From Marinospirillum perlucidum (lineage in GTDB: Bacteria > Pseudomonadota > Gammaproteobacteria > Pseudomonadales > Halomonadaceae): 64,000 nt of DNA. Below the pieces are notes generated by a model, which was given only the letters and a program-made list of their open reading frames with translations, ran no database searches and was not told the DNA's origin. Of the stretch, positions 32,665-41,511 are shown one piece after another. The stretch's first letter is position 1. Every line of letters starts with the position of its first letter. Both the position numbers and the translations under genes were made by a program. The stretch lies in contig NZ_QFWJ01000002.1 of assembly GCF_003336805.1 (NCBI RefSeq), forward strand, positions 372,001 to 436,000, written 5' to 3'.

Positions 32665-35600
32665 ATGGCAGACAGCCGCGAAAAATTCTTCCAGAACGAT
32701 ATCCTTGCCGATTTGAAAAGCCAGGATTGGCTGGTCGGTCAAGCATCGGGTTACGACCCCATCAACGCGGTCTATACCGAAGACCTGGTGGCCTACTTTC
32801 AGGAAGCCTGGCCGGACCGTTGGGAGAAGTTTTGCCAGAGCAACCCGCAGAACCCTGAGAAGGTGTTGGTGCAAAAGACGATTCGTGCGCTGGAGAAAAA
32901 GGGCACGCTGGATGTGCTTCGCCATGGTTTCAAAGTGCCGGGGGTAAAGATTGACCTCTGCAGCTTCAAGCCAGACCATGGCATGAACCCGGACAGCAAA
33001 CGCCGTTATGTCGCCAACCGTTTGCGGGTGGTGGAAGAGGTGTCCTACTCACCCCATGCCCGAACCGGCAGCTACAATCCACGTCTGGATCTGGTGTTGT
33101 TTGTGAACGGTATTCCCACCGCCACACTGGAGTTGAAGAGCGAGTTCAAGCAAACCGTTGAGAACGCCAAGCGCCAGTACAAAAAAGACCGCCCGGTAAA
33201 AGATCCGGTCACTCGTAAGCCCGAACCCCTGCTGACCTTCAAACGAGGCGCACTGGTTCACTTTGCCGTGAGCCAGGACGAGGTGGCCATGACCACTCGC
33301 CTGAATGGCCAGGATACCTTCTTTCTGCCGTTCAATCGGGGCACGGAAGACGGGGGTGCCGGTAATCCCAGAGCGGATGATGAAAACCGTTATGCCACGG
33401 ATTATCTGTGGCGGAAGGTGCTCCAGAAGGATGCCTGGCTCAAGGTGATTGGCCGCTTCCTGCATTTGGAAAAGAAAACCGAAGAAGACTTTTACGGTAA
33501 CCGCAAAACCAAGGAAACCCTGATCTTCCCCCGTTACCACCAGTGGGATGTGGTGAACCAACTGGTTCAGACCACCAAGGAAGAGGGTGCCGGTCATCGT
33601 TACCTGATTCAGCACAGTGCGGGGTCGGGCAAATCCAACTCCATTGCCTGGTCGGCACACCAGCTAGCTCAGCTGTACGCTGAGGATGGCCAGAAGCTGT
33701 TCAGCTCCATCATTGTGGTGACTGACCGAACCGTGTTGGACAGCCAGTTACAGGACACCATCTACCAGTTTGAACACGCTCAGGGTGTGGTTCGGCCCAT
33801 TACCCGGGATATCGGTAACCAGAGCAAATCCGAGCAACTGGCGGAGGCGCTGGCCGAAAAGACCCGTATTATCATCGTCACCATTCAGACCTTTCCGGCA
33901 CTTTTTGATGCCCTGGATAAACACCCGCAACTGGCTTCAGGTCGGTACGCAGTGATTGCTGACGAGGCACACTCTTCCCAGACCGGCTCTTCTGCAACCA
34001 AGCTGAAGGCCCTACTCGGTGGTGATTTGCCAGATGGCGAAGAGATCAGTGCTGAAGAGTTGCTGGACGCGGCGGTTGCCTCCCGCAAACCCAGCCAGAC
34101 GATCAGCTACTATGCCTTCACGGCGACGCCCAAGGGCAAGACGCTGGAATTGTTTGGTCGTGTGCCTGATCCTTCGCAACTGCCGAGTGACACCAACAAG
34201 CCTGAGCCCTTCCATGTGTATTCCATGCGCCAGGCCATTGAGGAAGGGTTCATTCTGGATGTGCTGAGGCGGTACACCACCTATGCAGTGGCCTGGAGGC
34301 TGGCTCACCCGGATGGCGAAGACGAAAAGGTGGACTCCAAGAAAGCCCGTACCAAGCTAGCCAAGTGGGTGCGGCTGCATCCCTACAACATCAATCAGAA
34401 GGTGGAGGTGATTGTTGAGCACTTCCGGGAAAATGTGCGCCATCTACTGGATGGTCAGGCAAAAGCCATGGTGGTGACTTCCAGCCGCCAGGAAGCAGTC
34501 CGTTATCAACTGGCGATGCTTGAGTACATCAAGGAGCGAGGCTATAGAGATGTGCATCCCTTGGTGGCCTTCTCGGGCAGCTTGCCACCAGATGGGGTGT
34601 TGCCTGAAGAAGTAACGGAAACCAGCAGTCTGCTCAATCCGGGTCTTAACGGGCGCGATCATGCCAAGGCGCTGGATACTGACGATTTTAATGTGATGTT
34701 GGTGGCCAACAAGTACCAGACAGGTTTTGACCAGCCCAAGCTCTGCGCCATGTACGTGGACAAGAAGCTCAAGGGCGTGGAATGTGTGCAAACCCTATCC
34801 CGGTTGAACCGCTTATTCCCCGGCAAGGAAACCTTTGTTCTGGATTTTGTGAATGACGCCAGCGACATTCTGGAATCCTTCCTGCCTTACTACAACAAGG
34901 CGGAATTGAGTGGGGTGTCCGAGACTCAGGTGGTCTATGACCTGCAGGATGCGCTGGATAGCGAACAGATTTACCACTGGAACGAAGTGGAAGGCTTTGC
35001 CCGAGCCTTCTTTGACCCCAAAGCCCCCTCCTCACAATTAAGCTATTACTGCAAGCCTGCCCAACAACGCTTCAACCAGCGCTATAAATTGCTACGTGAT
35101 GAACGCAAGGATGCGGAGAACGCAAGACGCCAGACTGAGAAAGAGGGCAATGATCATGGTTTGAAGCAAGCAGAGGCCACGCTTAAGGAGATAGGTTTAG
35201 GTCTGGATCAATTGGATCTGTTCAAGAAGAACCTGGGTAGCTTTGTGCGGGCCTATGAGTTCATGGCTCAGATAGTTTTCTTTGATGATACGGAACTGGA
35301 GCAGTTGTGTGTTTTCGCCAAACACCTGCTACCGTTGCTGCGCCAGGAAGCACTGGATGATGACGAGCTGGATATCACGGAGCTGCAGCTGACGCATTAC
35401 CGAATCACCAAACGAAAAGAACACGAACTCAAACTGGCCGAGGATGAAGGGGACTATGTGCTGGACCCGGTGACAGAGATGGGATCCGGCAAAGCCCATG
35501 ATCCGGAAAAAAAGCGACTTTCTGAAATCATCGAAACCCTGAATGATCTTTTCGGTGCGGAAGTCTCGGACGAAGATCAGCTGCATTTTGCCAATGGTAT

Positions 35601-35841
35601 TGCAGATCGTGTACGTCGCGACGAGGCCGTAATGGCTCAGGTCAATAATCATTCCAGAGAGCAAGTGATGCATGGTTTGTTTCCTAAACGCCTGACCGAC
35701 CTGGTGCTGGACTCGATGACCGATCACGAAAAACTGTCCATGGAAGTGCTGGAAAGCGAAAGCAAACAAAAAACCTTTGCCCTGCTGATTTTGAAGCTTC
35801 TATCCGAACAGGGCCAAGCGGGTTCTGATTACTACAGCTAG
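32665..35841 (+). CDS. hsdR: HsdR type I restriction endonuclease subunit
   Basis: 1058-aa motor and nuclease subunit. N-terminal PD-(D/E)xK nuclease: Asp142 and Glu156-Leu-Lys158 (LDLVLFVNG and TATLELKS). SF2 translocase: HSAGSGKSNS (317-326), VVTDRTVLD, DEAHSSQTG, FTATPKGKTL, and late motifs VANKYQTGFDQPKL and QTLSRLNRLFPGK. C-terminal helical part binds HsdM. Start chosen at 32665 (AGGAG 7 bases upstream); a frame reaching 32560 overlaps the GIY-YIG gene and adds unrelated residues. Complete, so only hsdS is damaged in this system. Confidence 0.96.
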   Translation: MADSREKFFQNDILADLKSQDWLVGQASGYDPINAVYTEDLVAYFQEAWPDRWEKFCQSNPQNPEKVLVQKTIRALEKKGTLDVLRHGFKVPGVKIDLCSFKPDHGMNPDSKRRYVANRLRVVEEVSYSPHARTGSYNPRLDLVLFVNGIPTATLELKSEFKQTVENAKRQYKKDRPVKDPVTRKPEPLLTFKRGALVHFAVSQDEVAMTTRLNGQDTFFLPFNRGTEDGGAGNPRADDENRYATDYLWRKVLQKDAWLKVIGRFLHLEKKTEEDFYGNRKTKETLIFPRYHQWDVVNQLVQTTKEEGAGHRYLIQHSAGSGKSNSIAWSAHQLAQLYAEDGQKLFSSIIVVTDRTVLDSQLQDTIYQFEHAQGVVRPITRDIGNQSKSEQLAEALAEKTRIIIVTIQTFPALFDALDKHPQLASGRYAVIADEAHSSQTGSSATKLKALLGGDLPDGEEISAEELLDAAVASRKPSQTISYYAFTATPKGKTLELFGRVPDPSQLPSDTNKPEPFHVYSMRQAIEEGFILDVLRRYTTYAVAWRLAHPDGEDEKVDSKKARTKLAKWVRLHPYNINQKVEVIVEHFRENVRHLLDGQAKAMVVTSSRQEAVRYQLAMLEYIKERGYRDVHPLVAFSGSLPPDGVLPEEVTETSSLLNPGLNGRDHAKALDTDDFNVMLVANKYQTGFDQPKLCAMYVDKKLKGVECVQTLSRLNRLFPGKETFVLDFVNDASDILESFLPYYNKAELSGVSETQVVYDLQDALDSEQIYHWNEVEGFARAFFDPKAPSSQLSYYCKPAQQRFNQRYKLLRDERKDAENARRQTEKEGNDHGLKQAEATLKEIGLGLDQLDLFKKNLGSFVRAYEFMAQIVFFDDTELEQLCVFAKHLLPLLRQEALDDDELDITELQLTHYRITKRKEHELKLAEDEGDYVLDPVTEMGSGKAHDPEKKRLSEIIETLNDLFGAEVSDEDQLHFANGIADRVRRDEAVMAQVNNHSREQVMHGLFPKRLTDLVLDSMTDHEKLSMEVLESESKQKTFALLILKLLSEQGQAGSDYYS

Positions 35842-36078
35842 GGAAGTGCCAGCCTGTAACTGGCTGAATATGCAACAGGTTTAGAGGAAGGTGTAGGGAA
35901 ATTTGCAAAATCTCAAATTTTTCCGCCACTGGCCTAGCTGATTGGGCTGACAGTTTTAGTAATACTCAACTTGCCAATGGCATAGAACCTATGCCGAATT
36001 TTATGTGGAAGCAGGCAGCAAAATTATCAGTAGGTTGAGCGCTGCTTTTTTTGTGAATTTGACTCCCAGGGAGGGACG
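35842..36078. other. Gap between hsdR and the NERD gene
   Basis: AT-rich. GCCAG/CTGGC (35848-35864) forms a weak hairpin after hsdR without a T tract. The NERD promoter must lie here. No gene seen. Confidence 0.4.
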
Positions 36079-37035
36079 ATGACCATTATCAAGGAAACCG
36101 ATAGCCTTCAATCAACGTTAACGAGTCTTGAAAGGCTGGCTGAACATACCGAAACGACTAATCCTGCTATTCATAACAAGGTCCTTGGTGAAATTAAAAA
36201 TCGTAGGGCCGGTTTATCGACTGAAAAGCAGGTGGCCTGGTTGCTGGGTAAGGAGTACCGCGATCATCCGCATGCGGTTCTACTCAATGATTTACGCTTG
36301 GACATGGATGGTGATGTGTCACAAATCGACCACCTTGCGATTAGTGTTTACGGAATCGTTTCCCTGTTTGAAACCAAAAGTTTTAAGTCTGGTTTGAAGG
36401 TGGATGCTGATGGCACCTGCTGGACTTGGCGAGGAGGGAAGAAATATGAAATACCGTCACCTCTTCGCCAGTCTCAAAGACATGAATCAAGCGTGCGTAA
36501 GGCTTTAGAAGCTTGTGGTTATTCGGCTCTGGAAATCCGACATTTTGTTCTTGTTGATTACAAAGCACCTTTAACCAAGCCAAAAAAAGGTTTTGAAAAT
36601 TTTTGCCGACCGGATCGTGTTCTTGAGGCTAAAGAGAAAGTTGGGTTGCGTGTAGGCACCACCTTTCGTGCTTTAGGGCGAGTTATGACCGGGCAAGCTC
36701 TGGCCAAGACCGACCTGGAAGAAATTGGCAGGCGTTTGGCTCGGTTACACCAACCCATAAAACCGGATGTTTGGGGGCGGTATGGGTTAATTGAACCACC
36801 TATTAAACCCGAAGAAAAACCAGCCTTGCTCACTTCCTCCAAGCTGGCCAAGGCACTGGGCTTGACCACTCAGGAACTCTTAATGCAATCCGCTCGTTTA
36901 GGCTATGCCTACGAAAAAGACGGAGTTTTTTTTGCCACCCTGGATGCAGAAAATCTGGGAGCCAGAAACTGCAAAGGGCGACATGGCCCGTATATTCTTT
37001 GGCCTGCTAATTATGATCCGGCCGATTTCAGCTAA
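36079..37035 (+). CDS. NERD-domain (nuclease-related) protein
   Basis: 318 aa. After a helical start, residues about 45-150 form a NERD domain: STEKQVAWLL, AVLLNDLRL, SQIDHLAISVYGIVSLFETK with the Asp...Glu-x-Lys nuclease core. The C-terminal 60 residues (SSKLAKALGLTTQELLMQSA and LGARNCKGRHGPYILWP) look like a small DNA- or nucleotide-binding module that I cannot name. NERD proteins occur in defence islands; here it closes the RM island. The gene is AT-richer than its flanks, which suggests transfer. Confidence 0.82.
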   Translation: MTIIKETDSLQSTLTSLERLAEHTETTNPAIHNKVLGEIKNRRAGLSTEKQVAWLLGKEYRDHPHAVLLNDLRLDMDGDVSQIDHLAISVYGIVSLFETKSFKSGLKVDADGTCWTWRGGKKYEIPSPLRQSQRHESSVRKALEACGYSALEIRHFVLVDYKAPLTKPKKGFENFCRPDRVLEAKEKVGLRVGTTFRALGRVMTGQALAKTDLEEIGRRLARLHQPIKPDVWGRYGLIEPPIKPEEKPALLTSSKLAKALGLTTQELLMQSARLGYAYEKDGVFFATLDAENLGARNCKGRHGPYILWPANYDPADFS

Positions 37036-37298
37036 TTCCTGAAATGGCATATCTCAAGGGTGTATTGAAGGTAGCGGCTAACACTTTTGGTAAAAGGTTC
37101 GATTTTTGACCTGAGTGCTATAAAGGCCGCTTTTTTGCGCCACTTCTGGTGGACTGAACTGCAATGCATGTTTACTCTTTCTTACATTTCGCAGACACTT
37201 AGAGTTTGATGCTGCATGAATGCGATTCAGAGCAGCGCGGTGATTCAAATTCAGTCTAGTGGCGCCCCCGGCCCAAGATTCTTACTAAGGAGATTCAC
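37036..37298. other. Right border gap of the island
   Basis: 263 bp without a supportable gene. I looked for a copy of the tRNA-Arg 3' end as an attachment site and found only a short AGGTTCGA (37095-37102 region), too short to count. Confidence 0.4.
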
Positions 37299-37793
37299 AT
37301 GCATCAGCGTTTTACTTTGTGGTGGCAACCAGCCTTTTTTCTGCTGGTTGGCTTCTTGTTGTTGGGTCACCTTTCCGCCGCCTGGGCTGAAGCGCCCCAA
37401 GCGCTGGTGCTTACCAAGGGCGGAGAGCGTCAATCGCTTAGCCTGAGCGAGATTGAATCTCTCGGATTGTACGAAGTGACGATGCAGCATCCTGAAGGTC
37501 CGGAGGGCACCTTTGCCGGGGTCTGGCTGGATGATTTCCTGGCCAGCCAGGGTCTGGATGAAGCAGGCCGCGTGAGGTTTATCGCTGAAGATGGCTATAC
37601 CACTTTTCTTACCGCAGAAGATCGTCAGGAAAAGTCCTACCTGCTGGTGACGCGTTTGGATGGTGAGCCGGTACCGCAGGAGGATCTGGGGCCCTTTATG
37701 TTGATTGTGCCGGAGGATGCTGAGGCGGCACTGGATGGTTCTGCTTCCATTACTCGCTGGATCTGGGCGCTAAGGCAAATCCAGGTGCAATGA
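37299..37793 (+). CDS. Small periplasmic molybdopterin-oxidoreductase-like domain protein
   Basis: 164 aa with a signal peptide ending at SAAWA. The mature protein resembles a shortened sulfite-oxidase fold (LGLYEVTMQHPEGPEGTFAG, WLDDFLASQGL, VRFIAEDGYTTFLT, YLLVTRLDGEPVPQEDLGPF, ITRWIWALRQIQV). No cysteine is present to hold a molybdenum cofactor, so it is probably a sensor or binding protein. Its stop overlaps the start of the diguanylate cyclase gene, hence a likely periplasmic input module for that enzyme. Confidence 0.7.
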   Translation: MHQRFTLWWQPAFFLLVGFLLLGHLSAAWAEAPQALVLTKGGERQSLSLSEIESLGLYEVTMQHPEGPEGTFAGVWLDDFLASQGLDEAGRVRFIAEDGYTTFLTAEDRQEKSYLLVTRLDGEPVPQEDLGPFMLIVPEDAEAALDGSASITRWIWALRQIQVQ

Positions 37794-38914
37794 TGCTGAT
37801 GTCGGGTAAACAGCTACAAGGGTGGCTCGCCGCTGCCTTTGTGTTGTTGTTGCTGGTCTGTGGACTGGCGACGGCCTACTACCTGAAAGAAGCCGAGCGC
37901 CATGTGGGGGCTGATTATACCTCCATGGTGACCGATGTGATCCGGGCTCAGGCCAGTGTCTCCGAGTTGCACCTGGCGTTGGATACTCTGCGCAAAGAAG
38001 GGGAAGAGCACCACCTTTATCAGCTTCAGGGCATACTCAAGAGCATCGAGCGGCGGGCGAGAACTGTTCTCCATTCACTGAGCCAAAGTGATTTATATGC
38101 GGCCGATTATACGGCTCCTTTTGAAGAAATTGTCAGGGCCGAGAGTTCACTGGCAGTGATGCTGGAGCCGCTGCAGACAGGTGAGAACGAGGCACTGGAT
38201 GAAGCGGTTAAAGCCGAGCTTTTCCGTCAGGGAACGGTGCTTGAGCAGAATCTTGCCTGGGCCTATAGCGAACTCAACGAGATGCTGCACCTGGCCTCGG
38301 CCGACCAGCGTCAGCTGATGCAGTGGCTATCCGTGGCTGTTTTGAGTTTGCTGTTGTTGGTGGTGCTGGTGGTGGGGATCTTGATGCTGGCACTGTTGCG
38401 TATTCATCAACAGAAAGACGCCTTACTGCATCAAAGTCAGACGGATACGCTCACCGGCCTCTACAACCGCCGCCGCATGTATCAGCTTGCCGAGCAGGAA
38501 TTGGCCAGGGTGCATCGCAATGGTGGTAGCCTGGGGCTGGTGCTGATCGATCTGGACCACTTTAAACAGATTAACGATACCTACGGTCACCCCACGGGTG
38601 ATGCTGTCCTCAAGGCTTTTGCCGGGATGTTGGTTAAAGAGATTAGAGAGCAGGATGTCGCTGTGCGCATGGGCGGTGAGGAGTTCGCCGTTATCCTGCC
38701 GGATAGCGATCTGTCTTCAGCCTATGCTTTGGCTGAACGCATCCGTGAGGCTACCCAGGCTCTGTGTTTGCCTCATCAGGTCAAGCTGACCGCCAGCTTT
38801 GGTGCCAGTACCGCCCAGCAGCCTGACGAGACCTTTGAGCAGTTGTTCTCCCGCACTGACAAGCTGCTTTATCAAGCCAAGACGCAGGGACGTAACCGCA
38901 CAGCAATCGACTGA
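37790..38914 (+). CDS. Membrane diguanylate cyclase
   Basis: 374 aa making c-di-GMP. Two membrane helices (about residues 12-30 and 183-206) enclose a helical periplasmic sensor of about 150 residues; the C-terminal GGDEF domain has LTGLYNRRRMYQLAEQE, LIDLDHFKQINDTYGH and active site GGEEF. The inhibitory I-site RxxD (REQD) lies five residues before GGEEF, so product feedback is expected. Translation is coupled to the preceding gene by an ATGA overlap. Confidence 0.93.
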   Translation: MMLMSGKQLQGWLAAAFVLLLLVCGLATAYYLKEAERHVGADYTSMVTDVIRAQASVSELHLALDTLRKEGEEHHLYQLQGILKSIERRARTVLHSLSQSDLYAADYTAPFEEIVRAESSLAVMLEPLQTGENEALDEAVKAELFRQGTVLEQNLAWAYSELNEMLHLASADQRQLMQWLSVAVLSLLLLVVLVVGILMLALLRIHQQKDALLHQSQTDTLTGLYNRRRMYQLAEQELARVHRNGGSLGLVLIDLDHFKQINDTYGHPTGDAVLKAFAGMLVKEIREQDVAVRMGGEEFAVILPDSDLSSAYALAERIREATQALCLPHQVKLTASFGASTAQQPDETFEQLFSRTDKLLYQAKTQGRNRTAID

Positions 38915-38956
38915 GTCTCGCTTGGCTGACTCCACCCCTCTTTGTTTCAGTCCTGA

Positions 38957-39907
38957 TTAATTACTAAAGAATTCCAGGAATCGCCGGTGTTTTTCCAGTA
39001 GCGGGCCACTACCCCGAGCTTTGAGTTGCACTTCCTGGCCGGGCAGGCATTGTGCCAGTCTGGAAGCGGATAGTGGCGTGAGCGCACCCAGGCGAGGGTA
39101 GCCGCCGATGGTTTGGCGATCATTGAGGAGTGCTATGGGCTGACCATCAGGAGGCACCTGAACGCTACCCAGGTTGATGCCTTCGGAGATCATGGAGGTG
39201 ATCCGGCAATCAAGCCGGGGGCCGGTCAAGCGAACTCCCATACGATCAGCACGATTATCTACTCTCCAGCGACTGTTGAAAGCGGCATAGAGGCTACGAC
39301 CAGTGAATTCGCCTATTTGCGCACCGGGCAAAAGTTCCAGCACCGGGGTCTGGCTAAAATCCAGGCGGGCGTCTTCCGGTGCTTGATGGGGACGCTCTTG
39401 TGGCTTTGAAGTCTGGGCGTGGACTGCCAGTCGATCCCCCTGAGCCAGTTTGTTGCCCCGGCCATCCAAACCGCCCAGCTGCTCACGGCTGACGCAGGCG
39501 ACACTGTCCAGCACCGGCTCGGCTGCCAGGCCGCCCTGAATGGCCAGATAGGCACGTAATCCGCTTAACGGCGTGGCAAAGGCCAGGGTTTGTCCTTCTT
39601 TCCAGACCACTTGCTGCCAAAGCGGCAGAGGTTTTTGATCCAGGGTGGCACCCAGATCTGCACCGGTGACGGCGATGACCAGATCCTTTTCGGCCACCAG
39701 TTGCAGGCCGCCCAGGGTGATTTCCAGGCAGGCTGCACCCCAGCTATTACCGGCCAGATAGTTGGCCCAGGCCCAGGAATAGAGATCAGCTGCTCCCCCC
39801 TGGGTGACTCCCAGATGACGGCAGCCAAAACGGCCCTGATCCTGCAAGAGTGTCAGGGGGCCGGCTTGTTGTACTCGGATTGCAGCAGTGCTCTTTGGCA
39901 GCGTCAT
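38957..39907 (-). CDS. pxpC: PxpC, 5-oxoprolinase subunit C
   Basis: 316 aa, KipA/YbgK biotin-carboxylase-like carboxyltransferase fold. With PxpA and PxpB it opens 5-oxoproline (pyroglutamate) to glutamate using ATP. Recognised from GPLTLLQDQGRFGCRHLGVT, GGAADLYSWAWAN and PDGQPIALLNDRQTIGGYPR. Start overlaps the end of pxpB by 4 bp. Cytoplasmic. Confidence 0.93.
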   Translation of the reverse strand: MTLPKSTAAIRVQQAGPLTLLQDQGRFGCRHLGVTQGGAADLYSWAWANYLAGNSWGAACLEITLGGLQLVAEKDLVIAVTGADLGATLDQKPLPLWQQVVWKEGQTLAFATPLSGLRAYLAIQGGLAAEPVLDSVACVSREQLGGLDGRGNKLAQGDRLAVHAQTSKPQERPHQAPEDARLDFSQTPVLELLPGAQIGEFTGRSLYAAFNSRWRVDNRADRMGVRLTGPRLDCRITSMISEGINLGSVQVPPDGQPIALLNDRQTIGGYPRLGALTPLSASRLAQCLPGQEVQLKARGSGPLLEKHRRFLEFFSN

Positions 39908-40632
39908 AGCTTGGCCTCCACCGGGGTGAGATCCCCGCCCAGGCGTACAAATTCTTCCCGATCCACCGCCAGAAAACGCACTTCATCACCCACCTGAAGC
40001 AGGCTGAAACCTTCCCGGTCGCGGTCAAAAAGACGGGCGCTGGTTCGTCCCAGCAGATTCCAGCCACCGGGTGTGGCAGCGGGATAGGCTGCAGTTTGGC
40101 GAGCAGCCAGGGCAACACTGCCCACCGGCACGCGTTGGCGGGGCGTATCAAAACGTGGGCATTCTATTTGCGGGTCGGCCAGCCCCATAAAGGCAAAACC
40201 CGGTGCAAAGCCCAGGGCAAAAACCCGGTAACTTTTTTCACTGTGGCAGGCAATAACTGCATCCACGCTCAAGCCGGTATGCTGGGCGACTCTTTCCAGA
40301 TCCGGTCCCACACTGGGGTGGTAGTAGGTGGGTAGTTCATGGCTGCGACCAGGAGTCAGGGTGTCCTCGGGTTGCAGGCGGCTGATCACGACTTCCAGTT
40401 GCTGTCTGGCTGCTTGCGGAGACAGCTTCAAAGGATCAAAAACCACCAGCAGAGTAGTGTAGGAGGGCACCAGATCCACCAGGGCATCGCCCAGAGCCAC
40501 CTCACAATCGTGGGTCAAGGCGGTCAGCCAGGGCAGATTAGTTTCATCAATCCGGTCAAACAGGCGTAGAATCCAGGCATCCAGTCCTGCGGATTCCAGC
40601 CGGGGTTGCATCGGGAGCCGGGTTTCAGTCAT
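39904..40632 (-). CDS. pxpB: PxpB, 5-oxoprolinase subunit B
   Basis: 242 aa, KipI/YbgJ family, partner of PxpC. Typical pieces: [34 protein letters not shown] and [14 protein letters not shown], then [20 protein letters not shown]. Overlaps pxpA by 8 bp and pxpC by 4 bp, a fully coupled operon. Confidence 0.94.
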   Translation of the reverse strand: MTETRLPMQPRLESAGLDAWILRLFDRIDETNLPWLTALTHDCEVALGDALVDLVPSYTTLLVVFDPLKLSPQAARQQLEVVISRLQPEDTLTPGRSHELPTYYHPSVGPDLERVAQHTGLSVDAVIACHSEKSYRVFALGFAPGFAFMGLADPQIECPRFDTPRQRVPVGSVALAARQTAAYPAATPGGWNLLGRTSARLFDRDREGFSLLQVGDEVRFLAVDREEFVRLGGDLTPVEAKL

Positions 40633-41383
40633 GAGGGGGCCTCAGGGCTAGCAGGGCTTCACGAATGGATTGAATGGCGGCGATGGATTCATTGTTGTCA
40701 CCATGAACGCAGAGGGTATCGGCTTTCAGGGTGATGGGCTGACCGTCGATAGAGGTCAGGGGTTCGCCACGAGCAATTTTAATGGCCTGTTCCAGAATGA
40801 TCTGGGGGTCTTCATGTACCGCACCGGGGGTTTGCCGGGAGACCAGGCGGCCCTGGTTGTCGTAGGCGCGATCGGCAAAGGCCTCAAACCAGAGACGTAT
40901 GCCCAGGTTATCGGCGATCTCCTGTTGGGTGGAAGTATCACAGGCCGCCATGGTCATCAGGGGGAGGCCGGGATCAAAATCCTTGACGGCCTTGACCACG
41001 GCAGCAAACAACTCGGGATCACGAATCATGTCGTTGTAGAGAGCCCCGTGAGGTTTGACGTAGTGGATATCGGTGGCCTCGGCACGACAGATGCCAGCCA
41101 GCGCGCCTAACTGATAAAGCAACAGATCTTCTACTTCAGCCGGTGAACAGGCCAGGGAGCGGCGGCCAAAGCCGACCAGATCCGGATAGGAGGGGTGTGC
41201 GCCCACCCTGACTTCATGAGCCTTGGCCAGACGTACTGTACGCCGGATCACATGCGGATCGGAGGCATGAAAACCACAGGCAACATTGGCCAGATCCACG
41301 TGAGGCATGACATGTTCATCCATACCCATGACCCAGGGGCCAAAGCTTTCGCCCATGTCAGCGTTGATTAATAGACTGCTCAT
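40625..41383 (-). CDS. pxpA: PxpA, 5-oxoprolinase subunit A
   Basis: 252 aa, LamB/YcsF family. ATG at 41383 ([15 protein letters not shown]) chosen: AGGAG 7 bases upstream; a frame to 41410 adds nine poor residues. Conserved [41 protein letters not shown] and LCVHGDN. First gene of pxpABC, with a palindrome just upstream. Confidence 0.94.
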   Translation of the reverse strand: MSSLLINADMGESFGPWVMGMDEHVMPHVDLANVACGFHASDPHVIRRTVRLAKAHEVRVGAHPSYPDLVGFGRRSLACSPAEVEDLLLYQLGALAGICRAEATDIHYVKPHGALYNDMIRDPELFAAVVKAVKDFDPGLPLMTMAACDTSTQQEIADNLGIRLWFEAFADRAYDNQGRLVSRQTPGAVHEDPQIILEQAIKIARGEPLTSIDGQPITLKADTLCVHGDNNESIAAIQSIREALLALRPPHD

Positions 41384-41408
41384 TCGGCCGCTCCTGTCAG
41401 GACTTTGC

Positions 41409-41425
41409 ATTAGCTGTTAGCTAAT
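41409..41425. promoter_or_regulatory. Palindrome at the pxp promoter
   Basis: ATTAGCT-GTT-AGCTAAT, perfect 7-3-7 dyad, 25 bp upstream of pxpA. On the minus strand GATAAT lies directly upstream of it with TTGCCC 16 bp further, so the dyad would cover the transcription start. Probable operator; regulator unknown. Confidence 0.5.
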
Positions 41426-41511
41426 CATTATCAGACAAAGCGGCTAGAGGGCAAAGACGACCTTCGATGCTGTGATGAAGTCCTGGCGATCAGGTAAACA
41501 GAAGTGATTGT

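Noticed and set aside
37080..37110. Possible att site matching the tRNA-Arg 3' end
   Set aside because: Only about 8 bases (AGGTTCGA) match, and no integrase is present.
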